Shown here: positions 29,639-38,429 of the stretch, piece by piece
Layout of the letters: each line of letters starts with the position of its first letter
Numbering within the stretch: position 1 is the first letter of the stretch
Program-made: the position numbers and the translations under genes
Source: an uncultured Microbacteriaceae bacterium
Lineage (GTDB): Bacteria > Actinomycetota > Actinomycetes > Actinomycetales > Microbacteriaceae
DNA length: 64,000 bases
Direction of reading: 5' to 3'
Assembly: GCA_903940225.1 (NCBI GenBank)
Contig: CAJAKC010000008.1
Span: 52,250 to 116,249 of the forward strand
The notes under the pieces: model-generated
Told to the model about the DNA's origin: nothing
Seen by the model: only the letters and a program-made list of their open reading frames with translations
The model's database searches: none

Positions 29639-30079
29639 GTGGCCGAGATTGATTGGGACACCCTGCGGGAGCATGCGCTGTCCGCTATGCAGCGGGCGTA
29701 CGCGCCGTATTCGAAATTCCCCGTCGGCGCAGCGGCACTGGTTGATGACGGTCGAATTGTTTCTGGCTGCAACGTCGAAAACGCGAGCTACGGCCTAGGC
29801 CTGTGCGCGGAGTGCGCCCTCGTGTCGTCCCTTGCCATGACCGGGGGTGGGCACCTCGTCGCTTTCACGTGCGTCGATGGCAACGGCGAAACGCTCATGC
29901 CGTGCGGGCGCTGCCGGCAACTCCTGTTTGAACACTCGGCACCGGGAATGCTGCTCAACACCGTCTCGGGCATCAAGACCATCGACGAGGTCATCCCCGA
30001 CGCATTTGGCCCTTCGACACTTGCCGCCTTTGCCCCAACCGATCCTGCAAATGAAACAACCTGTGAGGCGTGCCAGTGA
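29639..30079 (+). CDS. cdd: Cytidine deaminase
   Basis: A 146-residue zinc enzyme deaminating cytidine and deoxycytidine to uridine and deoxyuridine. The zinc ligands are in NASYGLGLCAE and MPCGRCRQLLFE, with the general acid Glu in CAEC. YAPYSKFPVGAAALV marks the start of the domain. GTG 29639 lies 3 nt after the transporter, and the stop overlaps deoA, so imported pyrimidine nucleosides are processed by the same transcript. Confidence 0.95.
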   Translation: MAEIDWDTLREHALSAMQRAYAPYSKFPVGAAALVDDGRIVSGCNVENASYGLGLCAECALVSSLAMTGGGHLVAFTCVDGNGETLMPCGRCRQLLFEHSAPGMLLNTVSGIKTIDEVIPDAFGPSTLAAFAPTDPANETTCEACQ

Positions 30080-31368
30080 GTGGAATTGAGAAGTTTGACG
30101 CGGTCGATCTGATTAAGGCGAAGCGCGATTCGGGAGAACTGTCGACCGCAGAGATCGGTTGGCTCATCGATGCCTATGTGCGCGGTGTCGTCGCTGACGA
30201 ACAAATGTCCGCGATGACGATGGCCATCCTTATCCGAGGGATGAGTCGCCGTGAAACGAACGACCTCACCGCGGCGATGGTGGCGTCGGGCGAACGACTC
30301 GATTTTTCCGCCCTTTCGAAACCGACCGCCGACAAGCATTCAACGGGTGGCGTCGGCGATAAAATCACACTGCCCCTCTCGCCGCTTGTCGCGAGTTTCG
30401 GTGTCGCCGTTCCACAGCTGTCGGGGCGCGGCCTCGGACACACGGGTGGAACCCTGGACAAGTTTGAATCCATCCCCGGCTGGACGGCGAACGTCACCAA
30501 CGCCGAAATGCATGCGCAGCTGGAGAAGGTTGGGGCGGTGGTGTGTGCCGCGGGAGCTGGTCTTGCCCCCGCCGATCGTATGCTGTACGCCCTGCGCGAC
30601 ACGACCGGAACGGTCGAAGCGATTCCGTTGATTGCGTCGAGCATCATGAGCAAAAAACTTGCCGAGGGGACCGGAGTCCTCGTGCTGGACGTCAAGTTTG
30701 GAAACGGCGCATTCATGCCGACCACTGACCGCGCGCGTGAACTAGCCGAGGTGCTTGTCGGGATTGGAACGGATGCGGGCGTCAAGACGCGTGCACTGTT
30801 GTCCAACATGAACACGCCCCTCGGTCATGCGATTGGAAATGCCAATGAGGTCCGTGAGTCGGTCGAGGTGCTTGCCGGCGGAGGCCCCTCGGACGTCGTC
30901 GACCTGACCGTCACACTCGCCGAGCACATGCTCGAGCTTGCTGGACTCACCGACGTCGATGTTCGAGCGAACCTGTCCAACGGCAAGGCCATGGATGTCT
31001 GGCGCGCAATGGTCTCGGCTCAGAGCGGCGATCCCGATGCGGCACTCCCGACGGCCCGCGAGACGCATGTCGTCACCGCCGACCGTGACGGAATCATCAC
31101 GCACATGGACGCGCTGCCCTTTGGAATCGCCGCCTGGCGAATGGGGGCCGGTCGCGCACGCAAGGAGGACGTGATTGTTCACGCCGCCGGTGTTGACCTG
31201 CACGTCAAGCCGGGTGACTCCGTCAAGGCGGGCGACCCCGTTTTCACTCTTTCGGCGAACGACGCAGCGCGATTCGGCCGCGCGCTCGAAGCGGTTGACG
31301 GTGGGTGGGGGATTGGCGAGACGGTCGTTGATCACGGCCCGCTCATCGCGGGAATTATCGGAGAATGA
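30076..31368 (+). CDS. deoA: Thymidine/pyrimidine-nucleoside phosphorylase
   Basis: A 430-residue enzyme splitting thymidine or uridine with phosphate to base and (deoxy)ribose 1-phosphate. KHSTGGVGDKITLP and GRGLGHTGGTLDK form the phosphate site, and IASSIMSKKLAEG is the third family block. Two starts are possible: GTG 30070 and GTG 30076; the latter is chosen because it overlaps the cdd stop as GTGA, the pattern used throughout. Its product feeds the pentose phosphate pathway after mutase action. Confidence 0.93.
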   Translation: MSGIEKFDAVDLIKAKRDSGELSTAEIGWLIDAYVRGVVADEQMSAMTMAILIRGMSRRETNDLTAAMVASGERLDFSALSKPTADKHSTGGVGDKITLPLSPLVASFGVAVPQLSGRGLGHTGGTLDKFESIPGWTANVTNAEMHAQLEKVGAVVCAAGAGLAPADRMLYALRDTTGTVEAIPLIASSIMSKKLAEGTGVLVLDVKFGNGAFMPTTDRARELAEVLVGIGTDAGVKTRALLSNMNTPLGHAIGNANEVRESVEVLAGGGPSDVVDLTVTLAEHMLELAGLTDVDVRANLSNGKAMDVWRAMVSAQSGDPDAALPTARETHVVTADRDGIITHMDALPFGIAAWRMGAGRARKEDVIVHAAGVDLHVKPGDSVKAGDPVFTLSANDAARFGRALEAVDGGWGIGETVVDHGPLIAGIIGE

Positions 31369-32510
31369 GCCGTTTCGTCCTGCCGCAGGTCAATCCCGGC
31401 GAACGGAGTGAGCACGTCCTGACGGGGACTGACACGGTCATCGAGGATTTGCCCAAGGTTTCGCTGCACGACCATCTGGACGGTGGGGTTCGACCGGGCA
31501 CGATCATCGACATCGCGGCCGTCGAGGGGATTGAAATTCCCTCGACCGACCCCGTTGCGTTGGGCGAATGGTTTCGGACACAAGCTGACTCGGGCTCACT
31601 CGTCGATTACCTCGACACCTTCGCCGTCACCCTGTCCGTCATGCAAACCGCCGATAACCTCGAGCGCATCGCCCGTGAATTTGTTGGGGACCTCGTCGCG
31701 GACGGCATTGTCTATGCCGAAATTCGCTGGGCACCCGAACTGCACGGAGAGCGAGGGCTAACGCTCGACAACGCGGTGGAAGCCGTTCAGCGAGGAATCG
31801 ACTCAGCAGTCGCTTCCGCAGCGGGCGCGGGACGCACCATTCGCGTCGGTCAGCTGATTTGCGCGATGCGCCAAGCCGACCGCGCCGACGAGGTTGCGGA
31901 ACTAGCCATTCGACACCGTGACCGTGGGGTGGTCGGTTTTGATCTTGCCGGCCCTGAACAGGGATTCCCGGTCTCGCGACTGGCGAGCGCAATCGCAATG
32001 CTCGATGCCGCCTGGATGCCACGCACCATCCATGCGGGCGAAGCCGACGGCCTCGACTCAATTCGCGGCGCGCTCCTCGACGGCAGGGCGCTGCGACTGG
32101 GACACGGAGTACGAATCAGTGACGATATCGAGGTGGAGCCCACCGGCTCCGTGTCGCGCGTCACCGTCGGCAAACTCGCGGAGTGGGTCCGCGATCGCGG
32201 GGTGGCACTGGAAATCTGTCCGACGTCGAACCTCCAAACCAACGCTTTTTCACGATTCGGAAATGACGTAGCCAGCCACCCGTTTGACCTGCTGTACCAA
32301 CTCGGATTTCGCGTCACCGTGAGCACCGACAACCGCCTGATGAGCGGCACAACCCTGTCACGGGAAATCGCGTTGCTCTCTGACGTGTTCGGCTACTCGA
32401 TTGACGACGTACTCGAATTCCAGCTGAACGCCGCCGAGGCGGCCTTTCTCCCTGCCGATGAACGCACGCAACTCGTCGCTCAAATCAGCGCGGCCTTCGA
32501 ACGGCTTTAG
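31365..32510 (+). CDS. add: Adenosine deaminase
   Basis: A 381-residue zinc hydrolase turning adenosine and deoxyadenosine into inosine and deoxyinosine. [10 protein letters not shown] carries the metal His-x-His pair (the usual HLDG site), TIHAGEADG the catalytic His/Glu, and VSTDNRLMS the C-terminal Asp. It overlaps deoA (ATGA) and is the last gene of the operon; inosine can then go to the PNP encoded convergently at 37.5-38.3 kb. Its stop shares TTAG (32507-32510) with trhO. Confidence 0.94.
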   Translation: MSRFVLPQVNPGERSEHVLTGTDTVIEDLPKVSLHDHLDGGVRPGTIIDIAAVEGIEIPSTDPVALGEWFRTQADSGSLVDYLDTFAVTLSVMQTADNLERIAREFVGDLVADGIVYAEIRWAPELHGERGLTLDNAVEAVQRGIDSAVASAAGAGRTIRVGQLICAMRQADRADEVAELAIRHRDRGVVGFDLAGPEQGFPVSRLASAIAMLDAAWMPRTIHAGEADGLDSIRGALLDGRALRLGHGVRISDDIEVEPTGSVSRVTVGKLAEWVRDRGVALEICPTSNLQTNAFSRFGNDVASHPFDLLYQLGFRVTVSTDNRLMSGTTLSREIALLSDVFGYSIDDVLEFQLNAAEAAFLPADERTQLVAQISAAFERL

Positions 32511-33415
32511 CCGACCTCGTCGAGCTGCGGGGTGGCCGAGTGGCTGCCGTCGCAGTCGAGGTTCACCGGCGATTCGGAACACGATTCGCAGATGACGACC
32601 CGGTGACGACAGTCGAGGTTGCTGCAGTTGAGAACTTGCGACGTTACCGAGCCGCACACATCGCATTCCCCGATGTCGGCGGCGGTCGGGGAGAACTTTG
32701 TTACCTGGCGCTTGTCGAAGACGTACAGCGCACCTTCCCAGAGACCTTTGTCGCGGAATGCTTCGCCATAACGGACGATTCCACCCTCGATCTGGTAGAC
32801 CTCGCCAAAGCCGCGGTTCTTCATGACCGCGCTGAGAATCTCGCAGCGAACACCGCCCGTGCAGTAGGTGACGACGGCTTTGTCTTTGAGGTGGTCGTAT
32901 TTGCCCGATTCAATTTCCGCGATGAAGTCGTGGCTGGTGCGAACATCGGGAACAACGGCACCCGTGAACTTTCCGACGCGCGCTTCGATCGCGTTGCGGC
33001 CGTCGAAGAAGACGACATCATCACCGCGCTCGGCGACGAGCGCGTTCACTTCCGAAGGCTTGAGGTGGACCCCACCGTTCGTCACTCCGGTTTGGTCGAC
33101 GATGATCTCGTCGGGGGCGGTAAACGCAACCAGCTCCGCGCGCGACTTGACTGACAGGCGGGGAAAGTCCTCACCGTTGCCGTCGGACCACTTCACATCC
33201 ATCTTTCCGAAACCGGGGTATTCCTTAGTCGCTCGAACGTATTTCTTGACGTTCGCCATCTCGCCACCGACAGTCGCGTTGATTCCGTGAGGCGAAATGA
33301 TGATTCGACCCGTGAGATTCAGGGATTGGCACAGAGTTCGTTGCCACAACACCACGGCGTGCGGGTCGGCGACCGGCGCAAACGCGTAGAACAGGATGAT
33401 TTTCGGGACTGCCAC
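32507..33415 (-). CDS. trhO: tRNA uridine(34) hydroxylase, rhodanese fold (TrhO/UPF0176)
   Basis: A ~302-residue protein. Order: N-terminal ferredoxin-like part with [10 protein letters not shown] and [18 protein letters not shown], a rhodanese domain with the catalytic loop YCTGGVRCE, and a C-terminal cysteine cluster (CDVCGS, CSNLDC, CESC) likely binding zinc. TrhO hydroxylates wobble uridine 34 to 5-hydroxyuridine. TTG 33421 is possible, but GTG 33415 is preferred because a TAGGTT -10 then sits 7 nt upstream, as at other leaderless starts here. Confidence 0.9.
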   Translation of the reverse strand: MAVPKIILFYAFAPVADPHAVVLWQRTLCQSLNLTGRIIISPHGINATVGGEMANVKKYVRATKEYPGFGKMDVKWSDGNGEDFPRLSVKSRAELVAFTAPDEIIVDQTGVTNGGVHLKPSEVNALVAERGDDVVFFDGRNAIEARVGKFTGAVVPDVRTSHDFIAEIESGKYDHLKDKAVVTYCTGGVRCEILSAVMKNRGFGEVYQIEGGIVRYGEAFRDKGLWEGALYVFDKRQVTKFSPTAADIGECDVCGSVTSQVLNCSNLDCRHRVVICESCSESPVNLDCDGSHSATPQLDEVG

Positions 33416-33422
33416 ACTCAAA

Positions 33423-33428
33423 AACCTA
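33423..33428 (-). promoter_or_regulatory. trhO -10 element, leaderless spacing
   Basis: TAGGTT on the minus strand (33428-33423) ends 7 nt before GTG 33415 and lies in the gap after the P450 gene, so trhO can be expressed apart from it. Confidence 0.5.
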
Positions 33429-33456
33429 ATCGTTCTATCGACCGCGTCGAAATCGG

Positions 33457-34629
33457 TTAGTGGCTAACGTGCACGGATTCGTAACCGCGCAGCACAAAGC
33501 CGGGGCGACGGTGTGGTTCGCGCGTGAGCTCCATGCGGGGAAAACGTTCAAACACGGCGGGGAGAAGGACGTTCATTTCCACGCGTGCGAGGGGAGCGCC
33601 GATGCAAAAGTGAATGCCAGCTCCGAAACCGATGTGCGGGTTTCGCTGCCGGGTGAGGTCCATTTCGGTTGACCGGTCGAATACATCCTCGTCGCGATTT
33701 GCCGAACCGAGCAATGCGGCAATCTTCTGTCCCGCCGCGATGCGGACTCCGCCGATTTCCGTCTCGGCTGTTGCCGTCCGCTCGAAGAGTTGAAGCGGGG
33801 AATCGAAACGCAAAAACTCTTCGACCGCGGTTGGTCCGATACCGCGCGGGTCCTCCCGCAGCGGGGCGAGGGCGTCCGGTCGCGACAACGCCGCAACGGC
33901 GCCGTTGCCGAAACCGTTGACGCTGGCTTCGTGACCCGCGTTGAGCAACAGGACGCACGTCGCGATGAGCTCATGGGTGTTGAGGCTTTGCCCGTCCTCT
34001 TCGACAGCGGCGAGGACACTGATCAGATCCGTTCCGGGATTCTTTTTGCGCTCGACCATCAGGCCGTGAACGTAGTCGGCGAAATCGTGCGCAGCTGCGC
34101 GAGCATCCGCCTTGTGCTGGTCGGTCGGCGAGACCTCGTACATCTTGACAATCGCCTGCGACCACGGGCGCAACAGGTGTTCGTCGGATTCCGGAAAGCC
34201 CAAGAGATGCGCGATGACCTTGACCGGCAACGGTTCGGCAATGTCACCGATGAGGTCAAACTCCTCGCGGTCGGCGGCTCGATCCAGCAGTGCTCCCGCC
34301 AGTCGCTCGATATCGGGTCGCATGGCGCGGATGGTGACGGGGTTAAACGCCTTCGAGATCAGGGATTTCAGTCGGGTGTGCTTGGGAGGTTCCGAATCAA
34401 GAATTGAGTCAGCGTGAAGCCAGTTAAAGTCAAACCACTGGTCTTCGGGGGTTCGGGGCTGAAAAATTCGTCCCAGGTTCTTGTCGCGCAACACCGCGTT
34501 GGCGTCGGCGTGGCGGGCCGCGAGGAACATCCCCGTTTCGTCATGCCAGACGGGCTTGCCGTGTGTTCGCAGTTCCGCGAGTTCCGGGTAGGGATCCTCG
34601 TGGAACTCGGGGGACTGAAAATCAATCAT
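33457..34629 (-). CDS. Cytochrome P450 (bacterial class I type)
   Basis: A 390-residue heme monooxygenase. The heme loop reads [17 protein letters not shown] (Cys342), the K-helix ExxR is E271-R274 ([13 protein letters not shown]), and the I-helix motif is AGHEAS (231-236), where the first position of the usual Thr-Thr/Ser pair is Ala. Substrate unknown; the layout resembles CYP107-like enzymes. No ferredoxin or reductase gene is nearby, so redox partners must be elsewhere. ATG 34629 overlaps the MFS stop by 8 bp; the frame extends to 34656 but without homologous residues. Confidence 0.9.
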   Translation of the reverse strand: MIDFQSPEFHEDPYPELAELRTHGKPVWHDETGMFLAARHADANAVLRDKNLGRIFQPRTPEDQWFDFNWLHADSILDSEPPKHTRLKSLISKAFNPVTIRAMRPDIERLAGALLDRAADREEFDLIGDIAEPLPVKVIAHLLGFPESDEHLLRPWSQAIVKMYEVSPTDQHKADARAAAHDFADYVHGLMVERKKNPGTDLISVLAAVEEDGQSLNTHELIATCVLLLNAGHEASVNGFGNGAVAALSRPDALAPLREDPRGIGPTAVEEFLRFDSPLQLFERTATAETEIGGVRIAAGQKIAALLGSANRDEDVFDRSTEMDLTRQRNPHIGFGAGIHFCIGAPLARVEMNVLLPAVFERFPRMELTREPHRRPGFVLRGYESVHVSH

Positions 34630-35842
34630 CGGCGGTTCCGTCGCTCGAGTTGGCAAGCCGAGTTCGATAGACGCTACGACCCCACACCACCAAGGTGGCT
34701 AACGCCAGCACGCTTCCAGCGACCATGACTTCGCGAACACCCCACGCGGCGATCGCAATACCGGCAAACGCGGTGGCAATGAGGTTTCCGAAGTTCACGA
34801 TTCCACTGAACGCCGCATTCACTCGGCCGCGAATCTTTTCGGGCGTTTTCACCATCAGAATCGAACCGGCGACGGTGTGTAACACTGCGCTGCTGATACC
34901 GGTCAGTGCGTTGAGCACTCCGATCATCCAGAGTTCGGGCGCGAGGGCAATCCCGAGAATTCCCGTGCCGAGAACCCAGACGGAAAGCACGAGAGCGCGT
35001 GGTTGAGCAGGGAGATTGATCGCTTTCCACCCGAGTATCGCCGAGCCGACGAGATTTCCAACCGCCCACAGCGCGGTGAGGACTCCGTATGTCGTCTCGT
35101 TCGCGCCGAGCTCATCCATGATGAGGAAGACTTCGCCGGTGTTGACAACGCCGATTGTGAGAATGAACGCGCCCAGCATGAGAGTGACGGCCTTCAGGAG
35201 CGGGTCACCCCACAGGTGGCGGTATCCCGCAACTGCGGATTCCTTTTTGCCATCGTGGGGTTGGTGCCCGGCTCTGTTGACGTTCAGGATGAATGGCACG
35301 AACGCGAGCAGAGCAAAGGTGCCGGCGTCAATGATGAATGGCCACACATAGCCGGTGGTGGCAACCAGCACGCCCGCTGCGACGGGTGAGGCGATGTTCG
35401 CGACCGACGAATAGCCGAGTGATATGCCGTAGGCCCGGGTGAGGTCCTCGGGGGCGGCTATTTCGGGTAGCAAGGATTGCCACGTCGGTGAGTCGATCGC
35501 ACCGGCCACGTTGTAGAGAAAAATCGCACCGAGCACCGCCCAGAAGGGCATGTCGACAATGAAGACAAGAGTTAGCGCCACCTGAACGACGGACAGCACC
35601 GGGATGATCTGTTTCGTGGAGTAACGGTCTGCCAGCCAACCGGCCCACGGGCCCAAGAGGATGTACGGGAGCCCGGCGGCAATGAACAGTGCGGAAACCG
35701 CGATCGGACCTTCGTCGCGCTCCCGGAAGATCAGTGTCCAGATGACCAACGCCGTGCCGAAATCACCGATGCCGCGGGCAACAGCAATTCCGTGGATTGT
35801 TCGCCAGCGGGAGACGATGGCTTTCGGCAGGGCACGTGTCAT
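34622..35842 (-). CDS. MFS transporter (MFS_3/enterobactin-exporter-like)
   Basis: A 406-residue protein with about twelve membrane segments. GLPYILLGPWAGWLADR is the loop 2-3 motif (G-x-L-a-D-R), and MVKTPEKIRGRVNAAFSGIVNFG is the equivalent in the second half; both are typical of EntS-like exporters. Substrate unknown. Its ATG overlaps the mutase stop (ATGA at 35839-35842) and its end overlaps the P450 start, so the P450 product or substrate is a reasonable guess for its cargo. Confidence 0.85.
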   Translation of the reverse strand: MTRALPKAIVSRWRTIHGIAVARGIGDFGTALVIWTLIFRERDEGPIAVSALFIAAGLPYILLGPWAGWLADRYSTKQIIPVLSVVQVALTLVFIVDMPFWAVLGAIFLYNVAGAIDSPTWQSLLPEIAAPEDLTRAYGISLGYSSVANIASPVAAGVLVATTGYVWPFIIDAGTFALLAFVPFILNVNRAGHQPHDGKKESAVAGYRHLWGDPLLKAVTLMLGAFILTIGVVNTGEVFLIMDELGANETTYGVLTALWAVGNLVGSAILGWKAINLPAQPRALVLSVWVLGTGILGIALAPELWMIGVLNALTGISSAVLHTVAGSILMVKTPEKIRGRVNAAFSGIVNFGNLIATAFAGIAIAAWGVREVMVAGSVLALATLVVWGRSVYRTRLANSSDGTADD

Positions 35843-37494
35843 GAGATGAAGTTTCGAAGGTCGGTTTCGAGTGCGGCAACCATTTCGGCTACCCTCGCGA
35901 TGCGATTGTCCCCGTCGATTACAGCGGCATCGATGTAGATCTTGAGCTTGGGCTCGGTACCGGATGGACGCACGATCACGCGCGAACCGCCTTCAACCGT
36001 CAACCGGATCAAATCTGCGGGAGCGAAATCGCCGAAGCCATGAGCAAAGTCGTCCGTCGCCGTTACTGCTCGTCCGGCGAGCGTGGTCGGTGGGTTCGAG
36101 CGGAACCGGCCCGAAATCGCGGGAATCTGCGAGAGGTCGTTGACGCGAATCGAAATCTGGGAGGACGCGAATGCGCCAAATGTGTCAGCGAATTCCACGA
36201 GTCGATCGGCGATGGTTTTGCCGTCACCGCGAAGCTCACCCGCCATCGCGAGGAAGTCGACCGCGGCCGAAATTCCGTCCTTGTCCCTCACCTTGTCGGG
36301 GTCGACCAGGTATCCGAGCGCCTCTTCGTAGCCATATACGAGGTCGGGAACTCGACTGACGAATTTGAAGCCGGTGAGGGTGTCCGAATAGGGAATCCCG
36401 TAGTGTTCCGCAACGGCACGAAGCGCGGGTGACGAGACGATCGATGCGGCGAGTGATCCCGGGGTGCCGGTTCCCTTGTGGCGTTCAGCAGCGCGCCAAC
36501 CCAGCAGCGAGCCGACTTCGTTTCCGGTCAGGCGCCGCCACGCTCCGTTTTCCTTGATTGCGACGGCGAGTCGATCGGCATCGGGGTCATTCGCGATGAT
36601 GAGGTCGACTCCGGCCGTGTCGGCCGTCGCATAGGCGAGGTCGAGTGCCCCTGGCTCTTCGGGGTTGGGGAACGCGACCGTCGGGAATGCGCCGTCCGGG
36701 TGAACCTGTTCGGCGACGACGATCGCACTACCCAGACCGGCCGCGAGATAGGTGCGGTTCGATACGTCCCAGCCGACTCCGTGCAACGCCGTGTAGACAA
36801 ACGGAATGGGATTGGCTGGCCGAGTCGACACCGCCGCCGACTGGGCGATGTACTCCTCGATAAGGGATTCGGGTGCGAGCCGGTACTCGTCCGATTTCGG
36901 AAACTCGGATGCGTCCATTGCCGCGGCGGCGCCAATGAGCGCCTCGATCTCGGTGTCGGCGGGGGAAATGATTTGCGAACCCTCATCCGCACCGCCGAGG
37001 TAGACCTTGTATCCGTTGTCGCGCGGTGGGTTGTGGCTCGCGGTCACCATCACGCCGGCACTGAGCCCCAATGATCGGACGGCAGTCGCCGTGACCGGAG
37101 TCGGAACAACGTGGGGGAACAAAAGGACGTCGAGCCCCAATCCCGCAAAGATTTCGGCGCTGTCCCTGGCGAATACATCCGAATTCACGCGGGCGTCATA
37201 TCCGATGACGACCGAGGGGCGTTCCTCGCGAGCGAGGAGGTACTGGGCAAATCCGTGGGCGGTTTGTTGAACGAGCAGTCGATTCATCCGGTTTGGTCCG
37301 GCTCCGAGCTCACCCCGCAGCCCCGCTGTTCCGAAGGCCAGGCGCGTGTCAAATCGATCGTGCAGTTCGGTGTGGGCCGCTGTGTCACCGGCGATGGCAG
37401 CATCGAGGAGGGCGCGCAACTCCGCGACGGTCTGGTCATCGGGATCCTGCGCAAGCCATGCCTCGGCGCGCGTGAAAAGCTCGGTGTTCGTCAT
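35839..37494 (-). CDS. Phosphosugar mutase (PGM/PMM family, PmmB-like)
   Basis: A 551-residue alpha-D-phosphohexomutase-family enzyme. The phosphoserine loop is TASHNPPRDNGYKVY, the Mg loop IANDPDADRLAVAI, and the C-terminal phosphate loop VRPSGTEPKLKIY. Length and the adjacent PNP point to the group that includes mycobacterial PmmB and Bacillus PgcA; here it could act on ribose or deoxyribose 1-phosphate made by PNP and deoA, though glucose 1-phosphate is equally possible. It starts 2 nt after the PNP stop. A second family member (manB) lies at 55-56.7 kb. Confidence 0.92.
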   Translation of the reverse strand: MTNTELFTRAEAWLAQDPDDQTVAELRALLDAAIAGDTAAHTELHDRFDTRLAFGTAGLRGELGAGPNRMNRLLVQQTAHGFAQYLLAREERPSVVIGYDARVNSDVFARDSAEIFAGLGLDVLLFPHVVPTPVTATAVRSLGLSAGVMVTASHNPPRDNGYKVYLGGADEGSQIISPADTEIEALIGAAAAMDASEFPKSDEYRLAPESLIEEYIAQSAAVSTRPANPIPFVYTALHGVGWDVSNRTYLAAGLGSAIVVAEQVHPDGAFPTVAFPNPEEPGALDLAYATADTAGVDLIIANDPDADRLAVAIKENGAWRRLTGNEVGSLLGWRAAERHKGTGTPGSLAASIVSSPALRAVAEHYGIPYSDTLTGFKFVSRVPDLVYGYEEALGYLVDPDKVRDKDGISAAVDFLAMAGELRGDGKTIADRLVEFADTFGAFASSQISIRVNDLSQIPAISGRFRSNPPTTLAGRAVTATDDFAHGFGDFAPADLIRLTVEGGSRVIVRPSGTEPKLKIYIDAAVIDGDNRIARVAEMVAALETDLRNFIS

Positions 37495-37496
37495 GA

Positions 37497-38336
37497 CTAT
37501 CCGTTGGTGATGGCCGCGACAACCTTAGCCAACAGAGCAGAAATAACGGGCTCAGCGTCTTTGCCGGCAGCAATCACTTCGGCGTGGCTGAGTGGTTCGC
37601 CCAGACCTGCCGCGAGGTTCGTAATGAGCGAGAATCCGAGAATTTCCATTCCCGCTTCACGAGCGGCGATTGCCTCGAGAGCGGTCGACATGCCAACAAT
37701 GTGCCCGCCCATTCGGCCAGCCATCTGGACCTCGGCGGGGGTCTCGTAGTGTGGGCCGCGGAACTGAACGTAGACACCTTCGTCAAGACCCGGGTCGACT
37801 GTCCGAGCGAGGTCACGCAAGCGTGTCGAATACAGATCGGTCAGGTCAATGAACGTCGCGCCTTCGAGGGGCGACGATGCGGTGAGGTTGATGTGGTCAG
37901 AGATGAGGACGGGGGTTCCGGGACCCCACGATTCCTTTAGGCCACCGGCGCCGTTCGTCAACACCATGATGGTCGCGCCGGTTGCGGCGGCGGTTCGAAC
38001 CGAGTGAACAACGCGGCGCACGCCGTGGTCCTCGTAGAAGTGCGTCCGCGCACCGATGATCAGTACGTGGTGGCCACTGGCGGTCCGGATGGATCGAATT
38101 GTGCCGACGTGCCCTTCGACCGCTGGTTTCGAAAAGCCGAGGATCTCGGTTGCGGGGAATTCGGCGACCGTTTCACCGATGAGATCCGCGGACTTACCCC
38201 AACCTGAACCGAGCGTCAGGGCGATGTCGTGACGCGGCACCCCGGTTTTTTCCGCTATCTGCGCTGCTGCCCGACGGGCGACATCTTTCGGGTCTGCGGA
38301 GCGGTCGTCGAGAGGGTGTACGTCGTTGTGAGTCAT
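37497..38336 (-). CDS. Purine-nucleoside phosphorylase (trimeric type)
   Basis: A 279-residue enzyme cleaving inosine and guanosine with phosphate. Family segments: LGSGWGKSADLIGE, RTHFYEDHG, VLTNGAGGLKESW, RGPHYETPAEVQMAGRMGG and SLITNLAAGL. First gene of the PNP-mutase-MFS-P450 unit. The mycobacterial counterpart is Rv3307 next to pmmB (Rv3308), from memory. A TAGGCT -10 6 nt upstream of ATG 38336 gives a leaderless start. Confidence 0.94.
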   Translation of the reverse strand: MTHNDVHPLDDRSADPKDVARRAAAQIAEKTGVPRHDIALTLGSGWGKSADLIGETVAEFPATEILGFSKPAVEGHVGTIRSIRTASGHHVLIIGARTHFYEDHGVRRVVHSVRTAAATGATIMVLTNGAGGLKESWGPGTPVLISDHINLTASSPLEGATFIDLTDLYSTRLRDLARTVDPGLDEGVYVQFRGPHYETPAEVQMAGRMGGHIVGMSTALEAIAAREAGMEILGFSLITNLAAGLGEPLSHAEVIAAGKDAEPVISALLAKVVAAITNG

Positions 38337-38342
38337 CCCTTT

Positions 38343-38348
38343 AGCCTA
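38343..38348 (-). promoter_or_regulatory. PNP operon -10 element, leaderless spacing
   Basis: TAGGCT on the minus strand (38348-38343), then AAAGGG, then ATG 38336: a gap of 6 nt. AAAGGG is too close to the start to serve as a Shine-Dalgarno. Confidence 0.55.
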
Positions 38349-38378
38349 GAACGCAAACGCTCACATCGATACGCGCAA

Positions 38379-38397
38379 GGGCTAAACGGTTAGGCCC
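38379..38397 (-). terminator. Possible terminator hairpin between the carboxylase and PNP genes
   Basis: GGGCTAAAC...GTTAGGCCC forms a stem with one bulged base (GGGC/GCCC then TAA/TTA pairs). The following T-rich stretch is poor. It is one of few candidate terminators in the window. Confidence 0.35.
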
Positions 38398-38429
38398 GCG
38401 ATTGTTCCGAAACCGGCACCGCAAACGAT

